Source of the DNA: an uncultured Eubacteriales bacterium
GTDB lineage: Bacteria > Bacillota > Clostridia > Oscillospirales > CAG-272
Direction: 5' to 3'
Length of the DNA: 64,000 nucleotides
Assembly (NCBI GenBank): GCA_934447715.1
Contig: CAKSER010000002.1
Location: forward strand, 48,284-112,283
In this document: one piece after another, positions 25,861 to 34,073 of the stretch
Layout: each line of letters begins with the position of its first letter
Numbering within the stretch: the stretch's first letter is position 1
The notes under the pieces: model-generated
The model's input: the letters and a program-made list of their open reading frames with translations, nothing else
What the model was told of the DNA's origin: nothing
Databases searched by the model: none
Position numbers and translations under genes: made by a program

Positions 25861-26916
25861 ATGGTCATAAAAATGAAAATATTAGTTGATATTATGAGCG
25901 GCGACAACGCTCCGCTCGCCACGCTTAAGGGTGCGGCAGACTCTGCTGCCGAATACAGCAAGGAAAAATTCGTCTTTATCGGAAACGAAAGAATCATTAA
26001 GGAAACGGCAAGAAAAGAGAATATAAATATCGATCTTGACAATATTACAATAGTTCACACCGAGCAGGTCGTCACAATGGAGGACAACGCTCTGTCGGTC
26101 GTTCGTGAAAAGAAGGACTCCTCGATGGGCGTAGGCCTTAAGATGCTTGCAGAGGGCGACGGAGATGCCTTTGTATCTGCCGGAAACACCGGTGCCCTTC
26201 ACGCAGGCTCCACGCTTATTGTAAGAAGAATCAAGGGCTTAAGAAAATCCGCAATCGGATCGGTCATCCCGTACGCAAATCCGACCCTGCTTATCGATTC
26301 CGGCGCAAATATCGAGATCGATCCGCAGACATACGTTCAGTTTGCCCACATGGGAACGGTATACATGAAGAAGATGTTCGGTCTTGACGATCCGAGAGTC
26401 GGTCTTCTTAATATCGGTGCAGAGGAGCACAAGGGAACAAAGAACGTAGTCGAGGCATATAAGCTTCTGAAGGCGGAAAAGAGCATCAACTTTGTCGGAA
26501 ACGTCGAGGGAAAGGAAATCCCGAGCGGAGCCTGCGACATCATCGTTACCGACGGCTTTTCCGGAAACATTCTTCTGAAGCTGACAGAGGGCTGTGCTTC
26601 CTACTTTGTCGGCAAAATCAAGGATGTGTTCAACAAGTCCGCCGTCACAAAGATCTCGGGACTTATGATAAAGAACAACATGAAGCAGCTGAAAAAGGAG
26701 CTTAACGCATCCGAATACGGCGGTGCGCCGCTTCTCGGTCTTTCAAAGACGGTAATCAAGGCCCACGGAAGCTCTGATGCATATGCAATCAAGAACGCGA
26801 TAAAGCAGGCGATCAAGTGTGCATCAAGCGGAGTTGTAGTGGACATTGCAAAGCGCCTTGTTCCCGAGCTTTCTTCAAAGGAGCAGACATCTTCTGAAAA
26901 GGACGGTACATTATGA
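25861..26916 (+). CDS. plsX: Phosphate acyltransferase PlsX
   Basis: PlsX converts acyl-ACP to acyl-phosphate for PlsY. The core reads KILVDIMSGDNAP, followed by SAGNTGALHAGST, LLNIGAEEHKGT, EGKEIPSGACDIIVTDGFSGN and SEYGGAPLLG-like ASEYGGAPLLGLSKTVIKAHGSS. The frame is open to 25741, but the upstream 40 residues are unlike the family. ATG at 25861 or 25873 is the likely start. rnc overlaps its stop by 4 nt; acpP, often found between plsX and rnc, is absent here. Confidence 0.95.
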   Translation: MVIKMKILVDIMSGDNAPLATLKGAADSAAEYSKEKFVFIGNERIIKETARKENINIDLDNITIVHTEQVVTMEDNALSVVREKKDSSMGVGLKMLAEGDGDAFVSAGNTGALHAGSTLIVRRIKGLRKSAIGSVIPYANPTLLIDSGANIEIDPQTYVQFAHMGTVYMKKMFGLDDPRVGLLNIGAEEHKGTKNVVEAYKLLKAEKSINFVGNVEGKEIPSGACDIIVTDGFSGNILLKLTEGCASYFVGKIKDVFNKSAVTKISGLMIKNNMKQLKKELNASEYGGAPLLGLSKTVIKAHGSSDAYAIKNAIKQAIKCASSGVVVDIAKRLVPELSSKEQTSSEKDGTL

Positions 26917-27647
26917 TTACTCCGGACGAAACCGGCTATCCTCGCGACATTTCGTTTCTCGAGGAAAAAATCGGTTATAAATTCAAATCAGATAAATACA
27001 TCTCCACGGCGCTTACTCATTCATCGTTTTCGAACGAAATGAAGGCAAAAAACAAGCACTGCGAATGCAACGAGAGGATGGAATTCCTAGGCGACTCGAT
27101 CCTTTCGTACATCACAAGCCGATATCTGTTCGGCAAATTTCCTTCTCTGCCCGAGGGTGATCTTTCAAGGATCAGATCGGTCACCGTCTGCGAAAAGGCT
27201 CTTCACGATTTTGCGCTCGAAATTTCGCTCGGAGACTACCTTCTTCTCGGCCACGGGGAAAGCATCAATCACGGCAGAGAGCGCTCGTCGATACTTGCAG
27301 ATGCGTTTGAAGCGCTTCTTGCGGCAATCTTCCTTGACGGAGGAATCGAGCCTGTCGAAAGCTTTCTTATGCCGTTTATAACAAAGGAAATCGATTCCGC
27401 AACCGGGCTCGGCGTGGCACAGGATTACAAAACCGCGCTTCAGCATGTTGTTCAGAAGGAAAAGGGCGATCTGCTCGAATATGTAACGGTGGCAGAATCC
27501 GGACCGCAGCACAAAAGAGTTTTCTCGGTCGAGGCAAGGCTTAACGGCAATGTTATCGGGAGAGGAAACGGGCTTTCAAAAAGAGAGGCGGAGCAGCTTT
27601 CAGCAAAGGAAGCGCTTGAGCTTTTCGGAATCGACCAGCCGCAGTAA
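26913..27647 (+). CDS. rnc: Ribonuclease III
   Basis: RNase III cleaves double-stranded RNA in rRNA processing. The 244-residue protein has the signature ERMEFLGDSIL (about 54-64) and the second acidic site in LADAFEALLAAIF, then a C-terminal double-stranded RNA-binding domain (DYKTALQHVVQ to LSKREAEQLSAKEAL). Its ATG overlaps the plsX stop (ATGA). Confidence 0.97.
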   Translation: MITPDETGYPRDISFLEEKIGYKFKSDKYISTALTHSSFSNEMKAKNKHCECNERMEFLGDSILSYITSRYLFGKFPSLPEGDLSRIRSVTVCEKALHDFALEISLGDYLLLGHGESINHGRERSSILADAFEALLAAIFLDGGIEPVESFLMPFITKEIDSATGLGVAQDYKTALQHVVQKEKGDLLEYVTVAESGPQHKRVFSVEARLNGNVIGRGNGLSKREAEQLSAKEALELFGIDQPQ

Positions 27648-27673
27648 AAGCAGAACTTAAAACAGATAAATAC

Positions 27674-28723
27674 ATGATGGATACAAAATCAAGCCGGGAA
27701 AGACACGTCAATATCCCGGTGTTCATACCGCATTTGGGATGCCCGAACGACTGCGTATTTTGCAACCAGCGCAGTATTTCGGGCAAAACAAATTTTGACG
27801 CGTACAAGGTAAAGGATGAAATTTCGGCTGTTCTTTCGACCTTATCCGACATTTCTCCCTGCAATATCGAAATAGCCTTTTTCGGCGGAAGCTTTACCGG
27901 AATTGACCGGGAGCTGATGCTCTATCTTCTTGATACCGCACAGAGCTTTATCGACGAGAAAAAGGCAGGCTGGATACGGATGTCGACCCGTCCGGACTAT
28001 ATAAGCCGTGAAATTCTCGACATTCTGTCCTGTTATTCGGTCAAAACCATCGAGCTGGGCATACAAAGCATGTCGGACGAGGTTTTAAAATGCTCAAGAC
28101 GCGGACATACATCAAAGCAGACAGAAGAAGCGTGCAGGCTCATCCTTGATTACGGCTTCGAGCTTGTCGGGCAGATGATGATCGGGCTTCCCGGCTCGAC
28201 CGAAGAAGCAGAGCTTGAAACGGCAAGGCTGATCTGCGACATGGGCGCCAAAGGAGCAAGAATATATCCAACAATGGTGCTTTTTGACACCGAGCTTTGC
28301 GAAATGACAAAGAATCGGCTCTACCGTCCGCTTTCTCTTGACGAGGCGATAGACCGCTCCGCATCAGTGCTGAAAATCTTTGTCGAGCGCGATGTAAGGG
28401 TTATTAGAATCGGGCTTCATTCGGACGAGAGCCTTACGTCGGACGGCGGAATTTTTGCAGGCGGATATCATCCCGCAATGGGTGAGCTTTGCGAAAGCGA
28501 GCTTTATTACCGTCTGATCTGCGAAAGGCTGGAAAAGCTTAATAAAACAGACAATCCGACCGAAATATCGTTAAGAATTCCGAAGGGACATTTATCAAAG
28601 GTTATAGGAAACAAAAAAAGAAACAAAGAGCGTCTTGCAAAGGAATTTAACATAAAGAAAATCACTGCTATCGAGGACAGTACCCTCCCCCCCTTCACGG
28701 TGGCGGTCGGCCACGAAAAATAG
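27674..28723 (+). CDS. Radical-SAM protein (Elp3-like)
   Basis: The 349-residue protein has the radical-SAM cysteines in HLGCPNDCVFCNQ (C23, C27, C30), then FFGGSFTGID and LGIQSMSDEVL, motifs shared with the Elp3/YhcC group, and GQMMIGLPG. No acetyltransferase domain is present. Its conserved place between rnc and smc in clostridia is known, but a reaction is not. The start lacks a clear ribosome site. Confidence 0.85.
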   Translation: MMDTKSSRERHVNIPVFIPHLGCPNDCVFCNQRSISGKTNFDAYKVKDEISAVLSTLSDISPCNIEIAFFGGSFTGIDRELMLYLLDTAQSFIDEKKAGWIRMSTRPDYISREILDILSCYSVKTIELGIQSMSDEVLKCSRRGHTSKQTEEACRLILDYGFELVGQMMIGLPGSTEEAELETARLICDMGAKGARIYPTMVLFDTELCEMTKNRLYRPLSLDEAIDRSASVLKIFVERDVRVIRIGLHSDESLTSDGGIFAGGYHPAMGELCESELYYRLICERLEKLNKTDNPTEISLRIPKGHLSKVIGNKKRNKERLAKEFNIKKITAIEDSTLPPFTVAVGHEK

Positions 28724-28732
28724 AGGAAAATG

Positions 28733-28761
28733 TTGAAAAAAGCAGCAAACCATGGTACAAT
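28733..28761 (+). promoter_or_regulatory. Predicted sigma-A promoter for smc-ftsY
   Basis: TTGAAA (28733-28738) and TACAAT (28756-28761), 17 nt apart. This leaves an unusually long leader of about 180 nt before smc. Confidence 0.7.
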
Positions 28762-28810
28762 AATGCGGTGTACATTTCAACAAAACTTTAAGCTTAGTGC
28801 GCCGCATATT
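28759..28810 (+). repeat. 52-nt repeated element, copy 1 (smc leader)
   Basis: The element starts AATAATGCGGT and ends GTGCGCCGCATATT, with 27 variable bases between. The same two ends at exactly the same distance occur at 36387-36438. The ends are partly complementary (TGCGG/CCGCA), so it can fold into a hairpin. Confidence 0.6.
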
Positions 28811-28811
28811 G

Positions 28812-28836
28812 CAAATTTACGCACTGCGTAAATTTG
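28812..28836 (+). repeat. 25-nt perfect inverted repeat in the smc leader
   Basis: CAAATTTACGCA and TGCGTAAATTTG (12-bp arms) are separated by one base. A further inverted pair, GTACGG (28859-28864) and CCGTAC (28906-28911), lies downstream in the same leader. Confidence 0.75.
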
Positions 28837-28946
28837 TGAATCTTATTCCTAATTTATCGTACGGCGATACGGTGTGCACTTCTTAAAGACCTTAGATTCG
28901 GCGTACCGTACACAAAAACAAACCTACAAGGAGAAATCCCGAAAAA

Positions 28947-31900
28947 ATGAGACTTAAATCGCTTGAGCTTCAGGGGTTCAAATCATTTCCGGACAAAACC
29001 GTTTTGAACTTCGAAAGCGGTGTTACCGCCGTTGTCGGACCGAACGGAAGCGGAAAATCGAATATTACCGATGCCATAAGATGGGTCCTCGGAGAAATGT
29101 CAACAAAGAGTATCAGAACGCCCAAAATGGAGGATATCATCTTCGGCGGATCCGCCACAAGAAAGCCGATGGGCTATGCGGAGGTTTCTCTTGTCATCGA
29201 CAACAGGTCGGGTGCCGGACGTCTTGACACAGAATATGACGAGGTCACCGTAACCAGAAGATACTATCGCGGCGGCGAAAGCGAATACATGATAAACCGC
29301 CGTGCCGTCCGTCTTAAGGACATTGCCGAGCTGTTTATGAACACCGGCATCGGAAAGACCGGCTATTCGAACATCGGTCAGGGCAAGGTTGCGGAAATCA
29401 TTTCCCAGAAAAGCGAAGACCGCAGAGGCGTTTTTGAAGAGGCTGCCGGAATATCCAAATTCCGCTACCAGAAAAACGATGCGGAAAGAAAGCTCAAAAC
29501 CGCAAACGAAAACAAGCTCCGCCTTTCGGACATTTTAAGCGAGCTTGAAGCAAGAGTCGGACCTCTTGAAAAGGAGGCAAACAACGCAAAGAAATACCTC
29601 GAGCTTTACGAGCAGAAAAAGAATGTGGATATTGCTCTCTGGATCTTCGATTCCGACCGCCTTCGCGAGAGCGGAAACGAAAACGAGCTTAAATACTCCG
29701 CATCAAAGCTGTCTCTTGAGTCGGTCGACGGAGAGATAAGCGAAATAGAGGCGAAAAGCGAAAAGCTGTATACCCAGATTCAGGATATCAAGTTTAAAAC
29801 CGATGAACTGGGGCAAAAGATTATCGAATCCGGGAACCGCAGGCATTCGATAGAGCTTGAAAATCACGACTGCGAAAGCGAGATCCGCCACATTGAGGAG
29901 CAGCTATCACGCAACGCAGAGGAAAGAGCAAAGAAAAGCAAGCAAAAGCTTGACACCGAAAAGCAGTCAGACGAGCAGGAAAGCGCATTAAAGGAAAACA
30001 GGGAAAAATACACGTCGGTGCTTTCGGATATCGCTTCTCTTGACGAAAAGGGAAACAGCCTGAACGAGCAGCTCAAAAAAACCGAGCTTCTTCTCGGCGA
30101 CACCGAGGTTACGCAAAGAGATACGGAAATCCGGCTTGTAGAGCTGAAAATGAATCTGGCATCCTTAAACGGCTCTCACACAGCGGAAAGCGACCGCACG
30201 GCAGAGCTTGAAGAAAGCCTTGCCGAGATCACAGAGTCGATTTCCTCTCTTTTAAAGCAGAAAAGCAACAAAGAAAAAAATCTTAATGATTATAAAGAAA
30301 ACCGCAGCGCACAGCAGGAAAAGCAAAAAGACGCGCAGGCAGGAATTACAAGGCTCGAAGAGGAAGCGGAGGAGCTGAAAAACAAAATTTCCGAAGCAAA
30401 ACTTTCTCTTGATACAAAAAGGCAGAGAGCGGACTCGCTGCGCAGGATGGACGAGCTGTTTGAGGGATACTCAAGGAGCGTAAAGGCTCTTATGAGCGCC
30501 ACAGCAAACCGTACGGTAAAGGGCATCTGCGGTCCTATTTCAAAAGCAATCACCGTCGGCTCCAACTACGCTCTTGCAATAGAAACCGCGCTCGGAGCAA
30601 ATCTTCAGAACATAATTACAGAGGACGAAGCGGCAGCAAAGGCGGCAATTAATTATCTGAAGCAAACCGGAGCAGGAAGGGCAACCTTCTACCCGATCAC
30701 ATCGGTAAAGCCGTCCTCTTTAGGTCTTTCGGAAAACGAACTGAAGAGCAATTCGGGCTATGTCGGAATTGCAAGCAGGCTTGCCCTATGCGATGACAAA
30801 TACAGAGGCATAATCGATTATCTTCTCGGCAGAACAGCTGTTTTCGACAATCTCGATAATGCATCGATTGCGGCAAAAAAGCTCGGCTACAGGCTGAAAA
30901 TCGTCACTCTCGACGGACAGCAGATCAATGCCGGCGGCTCTTATACCGGAGGCTCGGTAAAGCACGACTCCGGAATGCTCACAAGAAAAGCAGAGATCGA
31001 AAGGCTGACAGAACAGGCAAAGGATGCAGAAAAAGCGCTTATTCAGCTTGAAAGCAGCCTGAATGAAAACAAGGAAAAGCTATCCGACCTCCGCAGAATT
31101 TCGCAGGAGGCATCAGAAAACCTCGGACTGCTTCAGAGCCTTATTTCATCCGAGGAGACACAGCTTCAGGTAATTCTTTCTAAGACCGAGGCTGCCGAAA
31201 AGCAGAAAAAAGAGCTTTCGGACAATCTTGACGGCATCGGAGCAGGCCAAAAGGACTATGAAAAGAAAAAATCCGATGCCGAAAAGGAAATCGAGGAAAC
31301 AGAAAGGCTCGTTTCGGAAATCAAAGACAAGCTTGAAAAGCTCCACCGCGAATATGAAAAGGACGACGAGCAGCTCGACCTTATAAGCAAGGAGGGCAAC
31401 TCGCTTCTTATACAAAAGGCAACTCTTGAAAAGGACATCGAGACCGGAGAAAGCACACTTGCCTCGGCAAAGGAGCTTATAGCCACTCTGCTTTCCGACA
31501 TTTCGGGCCTTGAGGAGTCGGATCTTGATCTTAACAAAAGGCTGGAAGCAACAAGGCAGAAAATAAAGAGCAACAGCTCGGATTTTGAAATGCTCAATTC
31601 CGAAATCGAAAGAATCGAGCAGGACAGAAGAGCCTATGTCGAAAAGACAATGCAGAACCAGAAGCTCGAGACCAAGCTGCGCGAAGAGCTGCGCGACAAG
31701 ACCCGTGCAAGAGAGATCATCTTCCGCGACTATACGAAATTCGAGGCAAAGCGCGAGCAGCTTAAAGCCGAGCATGATCGTCTGGCTTCGAAAATCTGGG
31801 ACGAATACGAGCTGACCTACAGCACCGCATGCGAGATGAATCTGCCGAAGGTCGACGAGTCGAACAGGCAGTCGTATTCGCAAAGACAGAACGAGCTGCG

Positions 31901-32543
31901 TTCCAAAATACGCGCGATCGGTCATGTCAATGTCGGTGCGATCGACGAATACAAGGAGGTCAAGGAAAGATACGACTTTTCGAAAAACCAAATCGAGGAT
32001 CTCGAAAAGGCGGAAATCAGCCTGACCGAAATAATCGGAAGAATCGAAAAGGAGATGCAGGCAAAATTCCTTTCTGCAATCGACAGCATCAACAAAAACT
32101 TCAAGATCGTTTTCAGAGAGCTTTTCGGAGGCGGAGACGCAGAGATCTATCTTTCGGATCCTGACAATCCTCTTGAAAGCGGAATCGAGATCGACATTGC
32201 ACCTCCCGGAAAGATTATAAAGAGCCTGATGACCCTTTCCGGCGGAGAGCAGTCGTTTGTCGCAATAGCACTGATATTTGCGATTCTTGAGGTGAACCCG
32301 ACGCCGTTCTGCATCTTCGACGAGATCGAATCCGCGCTTGACGATGTAAATGTATACCGCTTTGCGGACTATATGAGAAAGTATTCCGACAAGACGCAGT
32401 TCGTTGTAATCACCCACAGAAGAGGCACAATGGAATCCGCGGATGTTCTTTACGGAGTTACAATGCCTGAAAGAGGCGTATCCAAAGTGCTCGGAATAAA
32501 CGTAAACGAAGTTGAACAGAAAATAGGAGAAAAGATAAACTGA
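28947..32543 (+). CDS. smc: Chromosome segregation protein SMC
   Basis: The 1198-residue protein has the full SMC layout: Walker A GPNGSGKS (31-38) in the N-terminal head, a long coiled coil, a hinge (about 520-660, with GICGPISKAI and GRATFYPIT), a second coiled coil, and the C-terminal head with the ABC signature LSGGEQS and Walker B FCIFDEIESALDD. It extrudes DNA loops with ScpA/ScpB. ATG follows AAGGAGA. Its stop overlaps the ftsY start by one base. Confidence 0.98.
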   Translation: MRLKSLELQGFKSFPDKTVLNFESGVTAVVGPNGSGKSNITDAIRWVLGEMSTKSIRTPKMEDIIFGGSATRKPMGYAEVSLVIDNRSGAGRLDTEYDEVTVTRRYYRGGESEYMINRRAVRLKDIAELFMNTGIGKTGYSNIGQGKVAEIISQKSEDRRGVFEEAAGISKFRYQKNDAERKLKTANENKLRLSDILSELEARVGPLEKEANNAKKYLELYEQKKNVDIALWIFDSDRLRESGNENELKYSASKLSLESVDGEISEIEAKSEKLYTQIQDIKFKTDELGQKIIESGNRRHSIELENHDCESEIRHIEEQLSRNAEERAKKSKQKLDTEKQSDEQESALKENREKYTSVLSDIASLDEKGNSLNEQLKKTELLLGDTEVTQRDTEIRLVELKMNLASLNGSHTAESDRTAELEESLAEITESISSLLKQKSNKEKNLNDYKENRSAQQEKQKDAQAGITRLEEEAEELKNKISEAKLSLDTKRQRADSLRRMDELFEGYSRSVKALMSATANRTVKGICGPISKAITVGSNYALAIETALGANLQNIITEDEAAAKAAINYLKQTGAGRATFYPITSVKPSSLGLSENELKSNSGYVGIASRLALCDDKYRGIIDYLLGRTAVFDNLDNASIAAKKLGYRLKIVTLDGQQINAGGSYTGGSVKHDSGMLTRKAEIERLTEQAKDAEKALIQLESSLNENKEKLSDLRRISQEASENLGLLQSLISSEETQLQVILSKTEAAEKQKKELSDNLDGIGAGQKDYEKKKSDAEKEIEETERLVSEIKDKLEKLHREYEKDDEQLDLISKEGNSLLIQKATLEKDIETGESTLASAKELIATLLSDISGLEESDLDLNKRLEATRQKIKSNSSDFEMLNSEIERIEQDRRAYVEKTMQNQKLETKLREELRDKTRAREIIFRDYTKFEAKREQLKAEHDRLASKIWDEYELTYSTACEMNLPKVDESNRQSYSQRQNELRSKIRAIGHVNVGAIDEYKEVKERYDFSKNQIEDLEKAEISLTEIIGRIEKEMQAKFLSAIDSINKNFKIVFRELFGGGDAEIYLSDPDNPLESGIEIDIAPPGKIIKSLMTLSGGEQSFVAIALIFAILEVNPTPFCIFDEIESALDDVNVYRFADYMRKYSDKTQFVVITHRRGTMESADVLYGVTMPERGVSKVLGINVNEVEQKIGEKIN

Positions 32544-33451
32544 TGGGATTTTTTGAAAAACTTAAACAAGGTCTTTCCAAAACAAAAAATTCAATTGTAG
32601 CGCAGGTTGACAACCTTTTCAAAAGCTTTGTCAAGGTAGACGAGGAGCTTCTTGAGGAGCTTGAGGAAATTCTTATTATGGCTGACGTCGGAATCGGTCC
32701 GACAGAGGAGATCATCGACAGGCTGCGCGACACAATCAAAGAAAAGAGAATCTCCGACCCGGAGGAATGTAAGGCAGAGCTCAAATCGATTCTTATCGAC
32801 ATGATAGGTCAGGGCGAGCCGCTTAACCTTTCGACAACTCCGGCGGTAATCCTTGTTATCGGCGTAAACGGTGTGGGCAAGACCACCTCGATTGCAAAGA
32901 TTGCAAATCTTTTAAAATCCGAGGGCAAAAATGTCCTTCTTGCCGCAGCCGACACCTTCAGAGCCGCTGCAATCGATCAGCTCCAGATCTGGGCTGACCG
33001 TATAGGCGTTGATCTTATCAAGCATGATGAGGGCTCGGATCCTGCATCTGTCGTGTTCGACGCGGTAAACGCTGCAAAGAAAAGAGGCACAGATGTTCTC
33101 ATAATCGACACAGCCGGCAGACTTCATAACAAAAAGAACCTGATGGATGAGCTTGCAAAGATAAACCGAGTTATAAGCAGAGAGCTGCCGGATTCGGCAA
33201 AGGACACGCTTCTTGTCCTTGATGCGACAACCGGACAGAATGCGGTAATGCAGGCATGCGAGTTCAAAAACTCCGCACCGATAACCGGGCTTGTGCTTAC
33301 CAAACTCGACGGAACGGCAAAGGGCGGAATTGTCTTCTCAATCAAAAAGGAGCTCGGAATTCCGGTAAAATTCATCTGTGTCGGAGAGCACATCGACGAC
33401 CTGCAGTATTTTGACGCAGAACAGTTTGTAGCAGCACTGTTCGAGGGTTGA
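32543..33451 (+). CDS. ftsY: Signal recognition particle receptor FtsY
   Basis: FtsY docks SRP-ribosome complexes at the membrane. The 302-residue protein is the short Gram-positive form: a brief N-domain, then the GTPase with GVNGVGKTT (107-115), AADTFRAAAIDQL, DTAGRLHNKKNLM and TKLDGTAKGG. There is no long acidic A-domain. It is translationally coupled to smc. Confidence 0.98.
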   Translation: MGFFEKLKQGLSKTKNSIVAQVDNLFKSFVKVDEELLEELEEILIMADVGIGPTEEIIDRLRDTIKEKRISDPEECKAELKSILIDMIGQGEPLNLSTTPAVILVIGVNGVGKTTSIAKIANLLKSEGKNVLLAAADTFRAAAIDQLQIWADRIGVDLIKHDEGSDPASVVFDAVNAAKKRGTDVLIIDTAGRLHNKKNLMDELAKINRVISRELPDSAKDTLLVLDATTGQNAVMQACEFKNSAPITGLVLTKLDGTAKGGIVFSIKKELGIPVKFICVGEHIDDLQYFDAEQFVAALFEG

Positions 33452-33455
33452 TTTT

Positions 33456-34073
33456 ATGGAAATCGTTCTTGCATCAAACAATAAGAACAAAATAAAGGAG
33501 ATGAAAGCGCTTCTTGCACCTCTTTCGCCGCTTTTTGAAGGCGGAATTCAGCTTTTGTCTCTTTCTGATATAGGCTATACCGGTGATATAGAGGAAAACG
33601 GACTGACCTTTGAGGAAAATGCAACAATAAAGGCATCGGTTCCGGCAAGCCTCGGCTACTACGGCATAGCAGACGATTCAGGTCTTGAGGTCGACGCGCT
33701 CGGCGGAAAGCCGGGAATCTACTCTGCAAGATACAGCGGAGAGCACGGCGATAACGAAAAAAACAATCAAAAGCTGCTTTCTGAGCTTGAAAATATCGAA
33801 GATGAAAAACGGACGGCAAAATTCGTTTCTGTCATCGCAATGGTGGCTCCTAAAGGAAAGGATCAGCGCTTTTGCTTTACAGTAAGAGGCGAATGCAAAG
33901 GGAAAATACTTCGCGAATACCGCGGAGCAAACGGCTTCGGATATGATCCGCTGTTCTTATATGAGCCTCTTAATAAAACCTTTGCGGAGCTTTCGGATGA
34001 CGAAAAGAACAGGGTCAGCCACAGAGCAGCCGCGTTTGAAATGCTCAAAAGCCGTCTTAAGGAGCTTACATGA
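33456..34073 (+). CDS. rdgB: XTP/dITP pyrophosphatase (RdgB/HAM1 family)
   Basis: The 205-residue protein matches the Ham1/RdgB house-cleaning NTP pyrophosphatases that remove ITP, dITP and XTP. It has LASNNKNKIKEM at the N-terminus, GLTFEENATIKA, ADDSGLEVDALGGKPGIYSARY and GFGYDPLF. The start is 4 nt after the ftsY stop. Its stop overlaps the next ATG. Confidence 0.94.
   Translation: MEIVLASNNKNKIKEMKALLAPLSPLFEGGIQLLSLSDIGYTGDIEENGLTFEENATIKASVPASLGYYGIADDSGLEVDALGGKPGIYSARYSGEHGDNEKNNQKLLSELENIEDEKRTAKFVSVIAMVAPKGKDQRFCFTVRGECKGKILREYRGANGFGYDPLFLYEPLNKTFAELSDDEKNRVSHRAAAFEMLKSRLKELT

Noticed and set aside
31146..32417. A 423-codon open frame on the minus strand inside smc
   Set aside because: It is antisense to the conserved coiled coil and C-terminal head of SMC, its product shows no recognisable motif, and no ribosome site precedes it. 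Codon bias of smc explains the open frame.
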